Source of the DNA: Mycobacterium sp. E796
GTDB taxonomy: Bacteria > Actinomycetota > Actinomycetes > Mycobacteriales > Mycobacteriaceae
Assembly (NCBI RefSeq): GCF_001672815.1
Contig: NZ_LZKK01000325.1
Span: forward strand, 124,001-188,000
Direction: 5' to 3'
Length of the DNA: 64,000 bases
Shown here: piece after piece, positions 1 to 8,086 of the stretch
Layout: every line of letters begins with the position of its first letter
How positions within the stretch are numbered: position 1 is the stretch's first letter
The notes under the pieces: generated by a model
Seen by the model: only the letters and a program-made list of their open reading frames with translations
The model's database searches: none
Told to the model about the DNA's origin: nothing
Position numbers and translations under genes: made by a program

Positions 1-1
1 G

Positions 2-1666
2 CTGCAGGCGACGGGGCTGTTGGCCGTTCTCTCTGCGCTGCATGGAATTTCGCTGAGCCGCCGCGACGGGATCGCTGTGCACCTGGACCTATCCGCCCAG
101 GAGGCCACTGCGTTCTCCTCCGTGCAGCAAGAACTCGCCCACATCTTGTATCGATGCGGTGGTGCCGGCGGTGCGGCCCGCTATTCGGCGCCCGCAGGCG
201 TATTCGAATGCGCGGACGGGTTGATCAACATCATTGTCATCGACGACCACCAGTTCGCTCGTGTCGCCGAGGTCGTCGGGCAACCGGAGTGGATCACTCT
301 GTATCCGACGCTTCCCGACCGAGTCGCCAACGGGGACACCATCAATTCGGTGGTGCAACAGTGGCTGGCTACTCGGCCCAAGGTCGAGTGTGAACGACTG
401 ATGCAGGCCAACGGGGTTCCGGCGACCGCCGTGCGCACCATCGCCGAGGTCAACACCTCCGACCAATTCCAGGAGCGGGACTGGACGGCCCGATCCGGCG
501 GATGCGACTCCGCCGTCTCGCCGGTCCCTGCCGTCATAGCCCGTCACCCGGCCCCCTCCCCGCCGGGCGAAAAGCCAGCCGAGCCCACCCTGGATGACCT
601 GCGGGTGGTCGAGGTCACCAATGTGCTCGCCGGTCCACTCAGTGGCTCCATCTTGGGAGCGATGGGCGCGAAGGTGGTGCGACTCGAGGATCAGGCCCGA
701 CTCGACGTGTACCGACGCAACGGCCCCTTCGCCGGCGGTGAGGTCGGCCTCGAGCGCGCGGCGTATTTCATGTGTGCGAACTATTGCAAACAGAGCGTCA
801 CTGAGGGCGTCGGTGAGGATCCGGAGATTGCTCGACTGGCACTTGGCTGGGCGAATGTGCTGATCGAGAACGTCGGCGCGAGCCGGCTGGCCCGTCTCGG
901 GACCGGTCCGGTAACGGTGGGCGGCGGAGCCGGCGGCATGGCGGCGTCGATCTCGGGCTACGGCCGCAGCGGCCCGCATGCGGACTTCCGGGGCTATGCA
1001 CCCAACGTGCACGCGTACGCGGGACTTACCGAGGCGATCCACGAGGCAGTGGGATCCAGGGTCTACCTGATCGGCGCGCTCGCCGATTATGCCGCAGCGA
1101 TCTGGGTGGCCACGCTAGCCGCTGCCTGGTATCTCGGCGGTGCGCATGACGAACAGCACGTTGACCTTTCGATGGCCGAGGCGGTCGCCGTCAAACTGCG
1201 CCACCCGCACCGCGAGGTTGGCAAAGTGACCCAGAGTCTGCTTATGGAAACCGCAGACGGCCGCACCGTCGCGGTTTCGTTCTCCGCGGGCGATGGCGGG
1301 TGCGTCGCGCGCGCTCTCGGGCGGCAGGCTTCCGACGCCGACGTGGCGTCGCTCGTGAAACGCGCCCTCAGCGAGGATCCCGAGGCCGCGGTCTCGTCGC
1401 TGCAAAAGGCCGGGATCGCCGCGTACTTCGTACGGTTGACCGCAGACGTGGTGACGGACCCGCAACTGCGTGCACGCCAATTCTTTTTGCCCGTCGACCA
1501 TCCAGTGGTTGGCCCGGCCGAAATCATCACCCTGCCGTGGAAGGTGGCGGGCTGCGCGCGCACCGGCTACCGGTCAGCCCCACTGCTGGGCGCGGACGAC
1601 GCCGGGGCGCGCGAAGCGTTCGCCGTGTACAACGCAGCCGGTTCCCGACAAGGGGTGACGAGTTGA
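2..1666 (+). CDS. CoA-transferase family III (CaiB/BaiF), tandem-domain, 5' end cut by the window
   Basis: The reading frame is already open at the first base, so the true start lies outside the window. The visible 555 or so residues contain the C-terminal half of one CaiB/BaiF domain, then a linker of about 30 residues rich in Pro and Ala, and a second domain beginning near LRVVEVTNVLAGP with the family-typical Gly-Ala-Lys-Val-Val and ISGYGRSGPH segments. Enzymes of this family move CoA between carboxylic acids, so a role in activating the substrate of the catabolic island is likely. I could not place the catalytic aspartate of the second domain with confidence; that half may be structural. 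The stop codon overlaps the next gene. Confidence 0.85.
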   Translation: MQATGLLAVLSALHGISLSRRDGIAVHLDLSAQEATAFSSVQQELAHILYRCGGAGGAARYSAPAGVFECADGLINIIVIDDHQFARVAEVVGQPEWITLYPTLPDRVANGDTINSVVQQWLATRPKVECERLMQANGVPATAVRTIAEVNTSDQFQERDWTARSGGCDSAVSPVPAVIARHPAPSPPGEKPAEPTLDDLRVVEVTNVLAGPLSGSILGAMGAKVVRLEDQARLDVYRRNGPFAGGEVGLERAAYFMCANYCKQSVTEGVGEDPEIARLALGWANVLIENVGASRLARLGTGPVTVGGGAGGMAASISGYGRSGPHADFRGYAPNVHAYAGLTEAIHEAVGSRVYLIGALADYAAAIWVATLAAAWYLGGAHDEQHVDLSMAEAVAVKLRHPHREVGKVTQSLLMETADGRTVAVSFSAGDGGCVARALGRQASDADVASLVKRALSEDPEAAVSSLQKAGIAAYFVRLTADVVTDPQLRARQFFLPVDHPVVGPAEIITLPWKVAGCARTGYRSAPLLGADDAGAREAFAVYNAAGSRQGVTS

Positions 1667-2811
1667 CGACGAACATCGCGCATGGCTATCGCGAAAGCGA
1701 CGAGCGGCGAGAGTTCCGCGCGTCCACCAGCGGAGCGCTGTCCCGGATATGGCGAAACGACGCACTGCGCGACTTTCCCGATACCGCGGAAAGCAAACTG
1801 GCCGAGCTCAACTCGGATATCCACCGCAACCTAGCCCTCGGCGGAATCCTCGTGGCCGAAGAGCATGGCGGCCTTGGTGCAACCCCCGAATTTGCGACGG
1901 TCGCCGCCGAGGAACTGGGCGCGGGGCTGGCCCCCTATGATCTCCTTGGCGCCTGCATGACGGCACATGTGCTTAACAGCGCCCCGGTTCCGGACCGTGA
2001 CCTTTGGTTGCGGCGCATCGCCGAAGAGCCTCGTCCGTTCGTGTTCGCGTGGCCGGGGAAGGACTCGTCGTGGAACATCCGCGACCTGACGCCGGCCTCG
2101 GTGATACGCGAAACCGCGTGGGCTCGGCTCACCTATGTGCCCGGTCTGGTGGGCGAACCGTTCCTCGCGGTGCCTGCGCGACGGGATGACGAGTTCGGCG
2201 TCACGCTGATCGATTGGGCTGCAGCCGTTGACCGGATCTCTGTGACTGAGGTTGCATGCGCGGACACCTTGCGGGCGATCGGGCACCTAGTGCTCGACGG
2301 CGTCGAATGCACGTTCCTAGCCGTCCCCGAACGCGCTTTTACCGAGGCGCTGATGCTCGGGGCGATCTTGCTCTCGGCTGAGATGGTTGGCGCGGCGCGT
2401 ACGTGCATCGAGCGCATGGTCGAATATGGATTGTTGCGGCGACAGTTCGGTCAGCCGATCATTACTTTCCAAGCCCTCAAGCACGCCGTCGTGGATGCCG
2501 CCGTTGATTTCGAGCGGGCGCGGGCGAGCGTCTACCGTGCCGCTCGACGAGCCGACGCGACCTCCGTCGACGTTCCGGATGGCGATCTGGGCGAGGCTCT
2601 CATGTTCGCCAGGATCGCCAAGGCGTCGGCCGGCACCGCGCTGCGATCGGCGGCTAAGTTGTCTATTCAGCTTCATGGTGGGACCGGCTTTACCTGGGAG
2701 AATCTGTCACACCGGTATCTGAAGAAGTGGGTAACGGCTAACGAGCTTTTCGGCTCTGCAGACGCACAACGCCGATTGATCTACGCACAGGCTCAGTCCG
2801 GAGCTCGGTAG
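1663..2811 (+). CDS. acyl-CoA dehydrogenase (FadE-like)
   Basis: A protein of 382 residues, the usual length for an acyl-CoA dehydrogenase. The TTG at 1663 overlaps the stop of the CoA-transferase by four bases (TTGA), which fixes the start by translational coupling; the frame is open further upstream but out of register with any family homology. The N-terminal helical domain, the LLRRQFGQPI segment and the C-terminal QLHGGTGFTWE motif are visible; the glutamate of TWE is the position usually assigned as catalytic base in this subgroup. The expected reaction is FAD-dependent alpha,beta-desaturation of an acyl-CoA. Confidence 0.88.
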   Translation: MTTNIAHGYRESDERREFRASTSGALSRIWRNDALRDFPDTAESKLAELNSDIHRNLALGGILVAEEHGGLGATPEFATVAAEELGAGLAPYDLLGACMTAHVLNSAPVPDRDLWLRRIAEEPRPFVFAWPGKDSSWNIRDLTPASVIRETAWARLTYVPGLVGEPFLAVPARRDDEFGVTLIDWAAAVDRISVTEVACADTLRAIGHLVLDGVECTFLAVPERAFTEALMLGAILLSAEMVGAARTCIERMVEYGLLRRQFGQPIITFQALKHAVVDAAVDFERARASVYRAARRADATSVDVPDGDLGEALMFARIAKASAGTALRSAAKLSIQLHGGTGFTWENLSHRYLKKWVTANELFGSADAQRRLIYAQAQSGAR

Positions 2812-2873
2812 CAGCTCGTCTGCGCAACTGAACTTTCCACTTGACACACACCTGCGGGCGTACCGAACCCCCT

Positions 2874-2896
2874 GGGGGCGTGGGCGTTTCGCCCCC
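2874..2896 (+). terminator. candidate terminator hairpin
   Basis: GGGGGCG (2874-2880) pairs perfectly with CGCCCCC (2890-2896) across a nine-base loop, 62 bp after the acyl-CoA dehydrogenase stop. There is no T-tract, which is common for mycobacterial hairpins. It would separate the first two genes from the promoter at 2963. Confidence 0.5.
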
Positions 2897-2962
2897 TGTG
2901 GCGCTAGCCGCAGTGTCGACCTCGTTCGTCGCTGCGGAGTCGACTGCTCAGGCCAAATTCCT

Positions 2963-2995
2963 TGACAAGGATTATCTATGGTGATTAAGATCACT
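2963..2995 (+). promoter_or_regulatory. SigA-like promoter overlapped by a CRP-like palindrome
   Basis: TTGACA (2963-2968) is followed after 18 bp by TAAGAT (2987-2992), a plausible SigA promoter. GTGA-N6-TCAC (2982-2995) overlaps the -10 hexamer. This is the core of a CRP/FNR-family half-site pair, although the T before GTGA and the A after TCAC of the full consensus are absent. The position over the -10 suggests repression. The 306-bp gap 2812-3117 otherwise holds only the hairpin at 2874. Confidence 0.5.
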
Positions 2996-3117
2996 AATCT
3001 ACGGTGTTTAAATTAATCCTGTAGGGGCAGCGACGGCACATCAGTGGCGAATGTGTGATGTCCTCGCGAGCCTCACAAGTCGGCTTGGCAACCGGTTATC
3101 TATGGAGGACAGATTCG

Positions 3118-4197
3118 ATGCTTCGGGTAGTGCAGTGGGCGACTGGTTTCGTTGGAAAGTTCTCCCTAACCGCGATGATCGAGGATCCGGATCTTGAGGT
3201 GGTCGGGGCGCGCGTGTACAGCGACGACAAGCATGGTAAGGACGTGGGAGAGATCTGCGGCCTCGATCCGATCGGCGTCAAGGCAACCAAGAACCGCGAT
3301 GAGATCCTGGGGCTCGACGCGGACTGCGTCGTCTACATGGCTGATGCCGAGACCAATCCCATGGCCGGCCTTGACGACATCTGCGACATCCTGGCGTCGG
3401 GCAAGAATGTGGTGTCTACCGCGGTGTCGCCTCTGATCTATCCGGCCGTCATGGGCCCGGAAGCCGTGGAGCGCATGGAAAAGGCCTGTGCCCAAGGTAA
3501 TTCAAGCTTTCACGGCACCGGATTCAACCCCGGCTGGGCATCGGGGGTGCTGCCACTATCGATGTTGTCCTGTATCTACCGGCTGGACTCCATCCGGTAC
3601 CAGGAGATTCTCAACTATGCCCACTGGGACAATGCCGAAATGTTGTTCAACAACATGGGTTTCGGGCAGGGGCCCGATTACGAGGCCCTGTGGACCAGGC
3701 CCGAGGTCATGGGGGCTTTTTTCCATGCGCCGCTCTCGCTCATCGCCGCCGGCATCGACGCCACCATCGACAAGTTCGTGTACGACCGGCAGACTTGGCT
3801 GGCCAAGGAGGATTTCGATATCGCGGCGGGGACGATCAAGGCGGGGACCGTAGCCGCGATGAAGTTCTCGGCGACGGCCGTCGTCAACGGCAAGCCGATG
3901 ATCACCGGAGAGCACGTCACGCGGCTGCGGGCGGACGCTGCTCCGGAGTGGCCGGACGGACGAGGCTTCAAATTGATGGTCGAGGGCTCCCCGTCGTTGA
4001 TGGTGGAGGCCAAGATCGACATCCACGGCGACGATGAAGCCAATCAGGCCTGCCTGGCCACGGCCATGCACGCCGTGCATTCGATCGCCCCGGTGTGCGC
4101 GGCCGAGCCGGGAATCAGGACGATCCTCGACTTCCCGATGGTCGTCGGCCGTCACGTGGCCGACGCGCCGACCCGCCCGCTGGCACGCCGGGATTAA
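3118..4197 (+). CDS. DapB-fold NAD(P)-dependent oxidoreductase
   Basis: 359 residues. The N-terminus (LRVVQWATGFVGK) is a Rossmann fold of the dihydrodipicolinate-reductase N-terminal type, as found in 2,4-diaminopentanoate dehydrogenase-like proteins common in mycobacterial catabolic clusters. Start ATG 3118 is chosen because GGAGG lies nine bases upstream (3104-3108); the in-frame start at 3055 would add 21 residues with no family match. The C-terminal half is probably a substrate domain. The substrate is unknown; the place between acyl-CoA enzymes and an SDR-fold epimerase suggests an oxidoreductase step of the same catabolic pathway. Confidence 0.8.
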   Translation: MLRVVQWATGFVGKFSLTAMIEDPDLEVVGARVYSDDKHGKDVGEICGLDPIGVKATKNRDEILGLDADCVVYMADAETNPMAGLDDICDILASGKNVVSTAVSPLIYPAVMGPEAVERMEKACAQGNSSFHGTGFNPGWASGVLPLSMLSCIYRLDSIRYQEILNYAHWDNAEMLFNNMGFGQGPDYEALWTRPEVMGAFFHAPLSLIAAGIDATIDKFVYDRQTWLAKEDFDIAAGTIKAGTVAAMKFSATAVVNGKPMITGEHVTRLRADAAPEWPDGRGFKLMVEGSPSLMVEAKIDIHGDDEANQACLATAMHAVHSIAPVCAAEPGIRTILDFPMVVGRHVADAPTRPLARRD

Positions 4198-4239
4198 TCC
4201 GCGGGCACACAACCGTCTTGACACTCTAGAGGAGCAAAG

Positions 4240-5148
4240 GTGCTGAAGGGCAAGAAGATTCTGGTGACCGGCGGAACCGGGCAGATCGCGGGCCCCATCG
4301 TTGAGGATTTCGCCAGGGAGAACGAGGTGTGGTGCGCTGCGCGGTTCAGCGACCCGGCGCGCAAGGCCGAGCTCGAGGGCATGGGCGTCCACACCTGCAC
4401 GTGGGACATGAGTGACGGGGACACGTCGGTTCTGCCAAGAGATTTCAGCCACGTCGTCCACTCGGCCATCTATCCGGCCGTCGAACATGAAGACTCGATC
4501 CACCGTAACGCCGAGTCCTCCGGCCTGCTCATGAAGCATTGCGAAACCGCGGAAGCATTCCTGTTCGTCTCAAGCTTCTGCATGTACTTGCAGCACGAGG
4601 ACCATCCCAACCACGCGTACTCCGAAACGGACAAACTCGGCGGATCGGCCAGTTACAACGACTCCTATGCAGTCGGCAAGCTCGCGGCCGAGGGCGCGGT
4701 CCGGTCGGCATGCCGGATCCTCAATCTGCCGACGACCATCGCGAGAATGAACGTCGGATACAGCTGGACCGGACATGGCGGCTTGCCGGTGGCGTACTAC
4801 TACCTCATGTCCCAGGGCCAACCGGTGCCGGTTCCCGTGGGTTCGTCGAACATGAGCTCGCCGATCGCGGGCGAGGACATCGCTCGCCAGGCTCACCTAT
4901 TGCTCGAAGCGGCCACCGTTCCGGCGACGATCGTCAATTGGGCCGGCGACGAAGCGGTTTCGGATCGTGAAATCTGCGACTACGTCGCCGAGCTGACGGG
5001 TGTGACCGCGACCTACGTGGAAAGCCCGATCAGCTTCGACAGCTTCATTTCGGACAATACCCGTCGGGAGAAGCTCATCGGCAAATGCGAAGTCCACTGG
5101 CGCGACGGCATTCGCGACACGTTCAAGCGGCGGGGCATCCTCACCTAG
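4240..5148 (+). CDS. NAD-dependent epimerase/dehydratase (extended SDR)
   Basis: 302 residues with GTG start preceded by GAGGAGC. The N-terminal GGTGQIAG nucleotide-binding motif and a YAVGK sequence (Tyr-x-x-x-Lys) are characteristic of extended short-chain dehydrogenases. The members of this family act on sugar nucleotides or on 3-hydroxy-steroid and other hydroxyacyl substrates. In this context an oxidation or reduction of a cyclic alcohol/ketone is more likely than sugar chemistry. It lies 42 bp after the DapB-fold gene and is probably co-transcribed. Confidence 0.8.
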   Translation: MLKGKKILVTGGTGQIAGPIVEDFARENEVWCAARFSDPARKAELEGMGVHTCTWDMSDGDTSVLPRDFSHVVHSAIYPAVEHEDSIHRNAESSGLLMKHCETAEAFLFVSSFCMYLQHEDHPNHAYSETDKLGGSASYNDSYAVGKLAAEGAVRSACRILNLPTTIARMNVGYSWTGHGGLPVAYYYLMSQGQPVPVPVGSSNMSSPIAGEDIARQAHLLLEAATVPATIVNWAGDEAVSDREICDYVAELTGVTATYVESPISFDSFISDNTRREKLIGKCEVHWRDGIRDTFKRRGILT

Positions 5149-5180
5149 CGAGAAGCCGCTCTTTCAACGGCGGAAGTCCG

Positions 5181-5630
5181 ATGGATGACATCGAGGCGAT
5201 CAAACGTTTGAAGGCCAGGTACTGCCGCCTGATGGACACCAAGGAGTGGAACGGCTACCGCGAACTGTTCACCGACGACGTCACGGTCAACCTCGAATCC
5301 GCGGGCGAAGCGGTACCCGGTCAGGATCAGGAGTCGACGGAAGCGGTTGGGGCGGTGATCGCTGGGGCCGATGCATTTCTCGCCATGCTGGTGCCCACGC
5401 TCGGCGAGGTGGTCACTGTCCACCAGTGCCACACCCCTGAGATCGATCTGCTGTCGCCGTCAACGGCGACGGGCATCTGGGCGATGGAGGATTTACTGCG
5501 CTTCCCGGATGGCACCGAGCTGCATGGCTTTGGGCATTACCACGAGACGTATGAAAAGCACGGCGACGACTGGCTCATCAAGTCGACCAGGCTTACTCGT
5601 CTACGCACGGACGTTGTTCCTGGTTCTTGA
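5181..5630 (+). CDS. SnoaL-like / NTF2-fold protein
   Basis: 149 residues beginning MDDIEAIKRLKARYCRLMD, typical of the SnoaL-like polyketide cyclase/dehydratase-like NTF2 fold. The fold forms a conical pocket used by isomerases, dehydratases and some hydroxylases. The start ATG 5181 is placed 32 bp after the previous stop; longer in-frame starts would overlap the epimerase gene without family similarity. A dehydratase or isomerase in the same catabolic pathway is plausible but cannot be shown from sequence. Confidence 0.78.
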   Translation: MDDIEAIKRLKARYCRLMDTKEWNGYRELFTDDVTVNLESAGEAVPGQDQESTEAVGAVIAGADAFLAMLVPTLGEVVTVHQCHTPEIDLLSPSTATGIWAMEDLLRFPDGTELHGFGHYHETYEKHGDDWLIKSTRLTRLRTDVVPGS

Positions 5631-5667
5631 GCCGCGGCGCCGGTCGACGTGGGGTCGCGCGGCGACG

Positions 5668-6480
5668 TCAGATCGCGGAGTAGCCGCCGTCGACGACGAG
5701 CGTCTGCCCGGTAACGTAGCTCGCTCCCTGGCCAGCGAGGAACAACAGTGCGCTGTCGAGTTCGCCGTCTCGACCTGCGCGCCGCATCGGTACGGTGCGG
5801 CCGATGAAGGCCAGACTCTTTTCGTCCGTCATCATCGCCGCGGTCATCTCGGTGGGAAACCAACCCGGTGCAAGGCAGTTCACTCTGATGTCGCTTCGAG
5901 CCCACTGGGCCGCCAATTCCCGGGTGAGGTTGGCGACGCCGCCCTTGGATGCGCAGTAGGACGCCTGGGGGATGCGGCCGATGCCGATTTGTCCGAGCAT
6001 CGAGGAGACATTGATGATGGTGCCGCCGCCGCTGTCGCGCATCGGCCTGTACGCCTCTCGGCAGCAGGCGAACACCGCTACCAGGTTTGTGGTGATCACC
6101 TGCAGGAAGTGGGCGGTCGACTCTTCCTCGGCGCGCACCATCGATCCGGTTCCGGCGTTGTTGACGAGGATGTCGAGTCGACCGAAACGCTCGACGGTCG
6201 ACTCGACGAGCTGAGCCGGGAACGCCTCGTCGCTGATATCGCCGGCCACGACGTGGATCCGGTCGGGGCCGAACTGCGAACGCAGTTCCTCGAGACGGTC
6301 CGCGCGTCGTGCGGTGATCGATACCAGCGCGCCGGCTTCGGCAAGCACCTGCGCGAAGCGCCTGCCGAGGCCGGAGGATGCGCCGGTAACGATCGCAACT
6401 CGACCCTCGATGCCGATGGCGGCAGAGGGCGCCGGGGGGCGGCTGTTAACAGCGGTGTGGTCAACGGGTTCGGCGGCCAT
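5668..6480 (-). CDS. short-chain dehydrogenase/reductase
   Basis: 270 residues. It has TGASSGLG near residue 33, NNAG, a catalytic Ser in VSSM and YCASK as the Tyr-Lys pair: a complete classical SDR active site. An N-terminal extension of about 25 residues precedes the Rossmann fold. It converges on the SnoaL-like gene and lies downstream of the P450 gene on the same strand. Its start codon is 14 bp from a perfect 18-bp palindrome (6495-6512), so it probably has its own regulated promoter. Confidence 0.88.
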   Translation of the reverse strand: MAAEPVDHTAVNSRPPAPSAAIGIEGRVAIVTGASSGLGRRFAQVLAEAGALVSITARRADRLEELRSQFGPDRIHVVAGDISDEAFPAQLVESTVERFGRLDILVNNAGTGSMVRAEEESTAHFLQVITTNLVAVFACCREAYRPMRDSGGGTIINVSSMLGQIGIGRIPQASYCASKGGVANLTRELAAQWARSDIRVNCLAPGWFPTEMTAAMMTDEKSLAFIGRTVPMRRAGRDGELDSALLFLAGQGASYVTGQTLVVDGGYSAI

Positions 6481-6494
6481 GAGACAACGATAAG

Positions 6495-6512
6495 CGACCG
6501 TCCAGACGGTCG
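6495..6512. promoter_or_regulatory. 18-bp operator, copy A (perfect palindrome)
   Basis: CGACCGTCCAGACGGTCG, a perfect inverted repeat, 14 bp before the SDR start at 6480. On the minus strand a -10-like GATACT directly abuts it. Three near copies occur at 8031, 9709 and 21423. Confidence 0.7.
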
Positions 6513-6550
6513 AGTATCAGTGTTCCTGAGTGGCGCGACAGGACTACGGG

Positions 6551-7738
6551 CTAGCCGGTGAACACGGGCATCTTGGACCAGCCCCGCACGCTCGTCGTGT
6601 GTGCCCTGGTGGCCTTTTCGTAGTCGATCTCCCAGTCCGGCCAGCGCTTGATCACCTCTTCTAACACCACCCTGGCCTGCATTCGGGCCAGAGCTGAACC
6701 CAAGCAGAAGTGCAATCCGTGGCCGAAACTGAGATGCGCGGCGCCCCGATGGATGTCGAACGCGTCCGCGTCGGGATACTTGCGCTCGTCGCGATTGGCG
6801 GATCCGTTGAGCAGCAACATGATCGAGCCTTCGGGCACCAGGGTGCCGTGGCATTGGACATCACGGGCGACATAGCGCGCCTGCACCGGCGATGGCGCCT
6901 CGTAACGTAAGACCTCCTCGATGGCACGGGGGATCAGCGACGGGTCTGCCACGATTTCGCGGCGCTGATCCGGATGCTCGGCAAGCAGCTGGCCTACGAA
7001 TCCGATCAGGCGTGTCGTCGTCTCGTTGGCGGCGCCGGCGATGCCGGCGGCATAGCACAGCACCTCATCACGCGTCAGTGGTCGGGTCCCGTTGTCGTCC
7101 TCGAGTTCGGAGTTCAGCAGTTGCGTCATCAGATCGTCGGAAGGATGCTCTATGCGCCAGTCGATGTACTCGGCGAACAGTGCGTAGCTGTGCGTCACGA
7201 AGTCCTCGGCGACCCGCCTAAATGCGCCCTCGTCGAGGCTGAGCCGCTGGCCGCCGCGGTCGCGGATCTGCTCCTGGTTTTCTTCGGGAATGCCCAGCAG
7301 GTAGCCGATGGTGCGCATCGGGACCGTCGCGCCGATGTCCTCAACAAAGTCGAAGCGGCCGGTCCCCACCAAGGGGTCCAGCGCGCGCACACAATAATCC
7401 CGGGTGAGAGGCTCGATCGCCTCCATTCGGCGCGGGGTGAAAACCCGGGAGACGACCCGACGATGGTAATCGTGGCTGGGCGGGTCCTCGAAAAGGATAC
7501 TTCCCGGGGGAAACTCGACGTTGCTCATGATGATGTCCAAGGTGGTTCCGCGGCCCGACCGATAAACCTCCCAGTTGGTGAGTTCGGGAGCAACGTCGTC
7601 ATAGCGGCTCAGCGCGAAGAAGTTGTAGCTGTCGTTGCGGTACAGCGGGGCCTCGTCGCGCATCCTCTTCCAGATTGGATACGGATCGTCGTCGATGTCG
7701 AAATCGAAAGGATCGTAATATAATTCGGTCCTGCTCAT
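6551..7738 (-). CDS. cytochrome P450
   Basis: 395 residues. It contains the I-helix sequence AGAANETTT, the ExxR motif in EEVLRYEAP and the haem loop FGHGLHFCLG with the axial ligand at Cys345. Start ATG 7738 follows CAGGAG; a longer frame upstream lacks family similarity. The protein is soluble and would need a ferredoxin and reductase encoded elsewhere. In actinobacterial catabolic clusters such P450s start degradation by hydroxylating an alkyl or ring carbon; the aldehyde dehydrogenase divergent from it could oxidise the product further. I do not assign a CYP family. Confidence 0.92.
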   Translation of the reverse strand: MSRTELYYDPFDFDIDDDPYPIWKRMRDEAPLYRNDSYNFFALSRYDDVAPELTNWEVYRSGRGTTLDIIMSNVEFPPGSILFEDPPSHDYHRRVVSRVFTPRRMEAIEPLTRDYCVRALDPLVGTGRFDFVEDIGATVPMRTIGYLLGIPEENQEQIRDRGGQRLSLDEGAFRRVAEDFVTHSYALFAEYIDWRIEHPSDDLMTQLLNSELEDDNGTRPLTRDEVLCYAAGIAGAANETTTRLIGFVGQLLAEHPDQRREIVADPSLIPRAIEEVLRYEAPSPVQARYVARDVQCHGTLVPEGSIMLLLNGSANRDERKYPDADAFDIHRGAAHLSFGHGLHFCLGSALARMQARVVLEEVIKRWPDWEIDYEKATRAHTTSVRGWSKMPVFTG

Positions 7739-8086
7739 TGCCAACTCCTGATCTCTCACGACACCCGCGTCCATGCAGTGCGGACCTGCCGAAAAAAGTG
7801 GAGCGCGGTGAATGTTTCGGCCGCTATGCATGTTGTGGTGGGCTCGTATTTCTCGTCCATCGCGAAACGTTCAGCCCGTCGGCGCACGCAGGTCGGTAGC
7901 GATAACAGGCGCCCGCGGCGAAGTTCATCTCGACCATGGACTCCATCCTTTTTGCTCTGAACAGCCCAATCGCTGGGACGGGCGGGTACCGATCCCGGCG
8001 ACCTGACGGTCTGCGCAATATGGTAACGTCCAACCGACTGGTCGGATGGAAACTGGCCGACTATCAGCAGGTTTGGAGCGCCGCAA
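7739..8086. promoter_or_regulatory. divergent intergenic region, P450 and aldehyde dehydrogenase
   Basis: This 348-bp gap separates two divergent genes. Besides operator copy B, a TATGGT hexamer at 8019-8024 could be a -10 element whose start point would fall at the operator's edge. I saw no further repeat and no credible small gene. Confidence 0.5.
8031..8048. promoter_or_regulatory. 18-bp operator, copy B
   Basis: CAACCGACTGGTCGGATG, the most divergent of the four copies but keeping the ACCG-N-C-N2-G-N-CGG core. It lies 38 bp before the aldehyde dehydrogenase start, directly downstream of the -10-like TATGGT. Confidence 0.6.
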
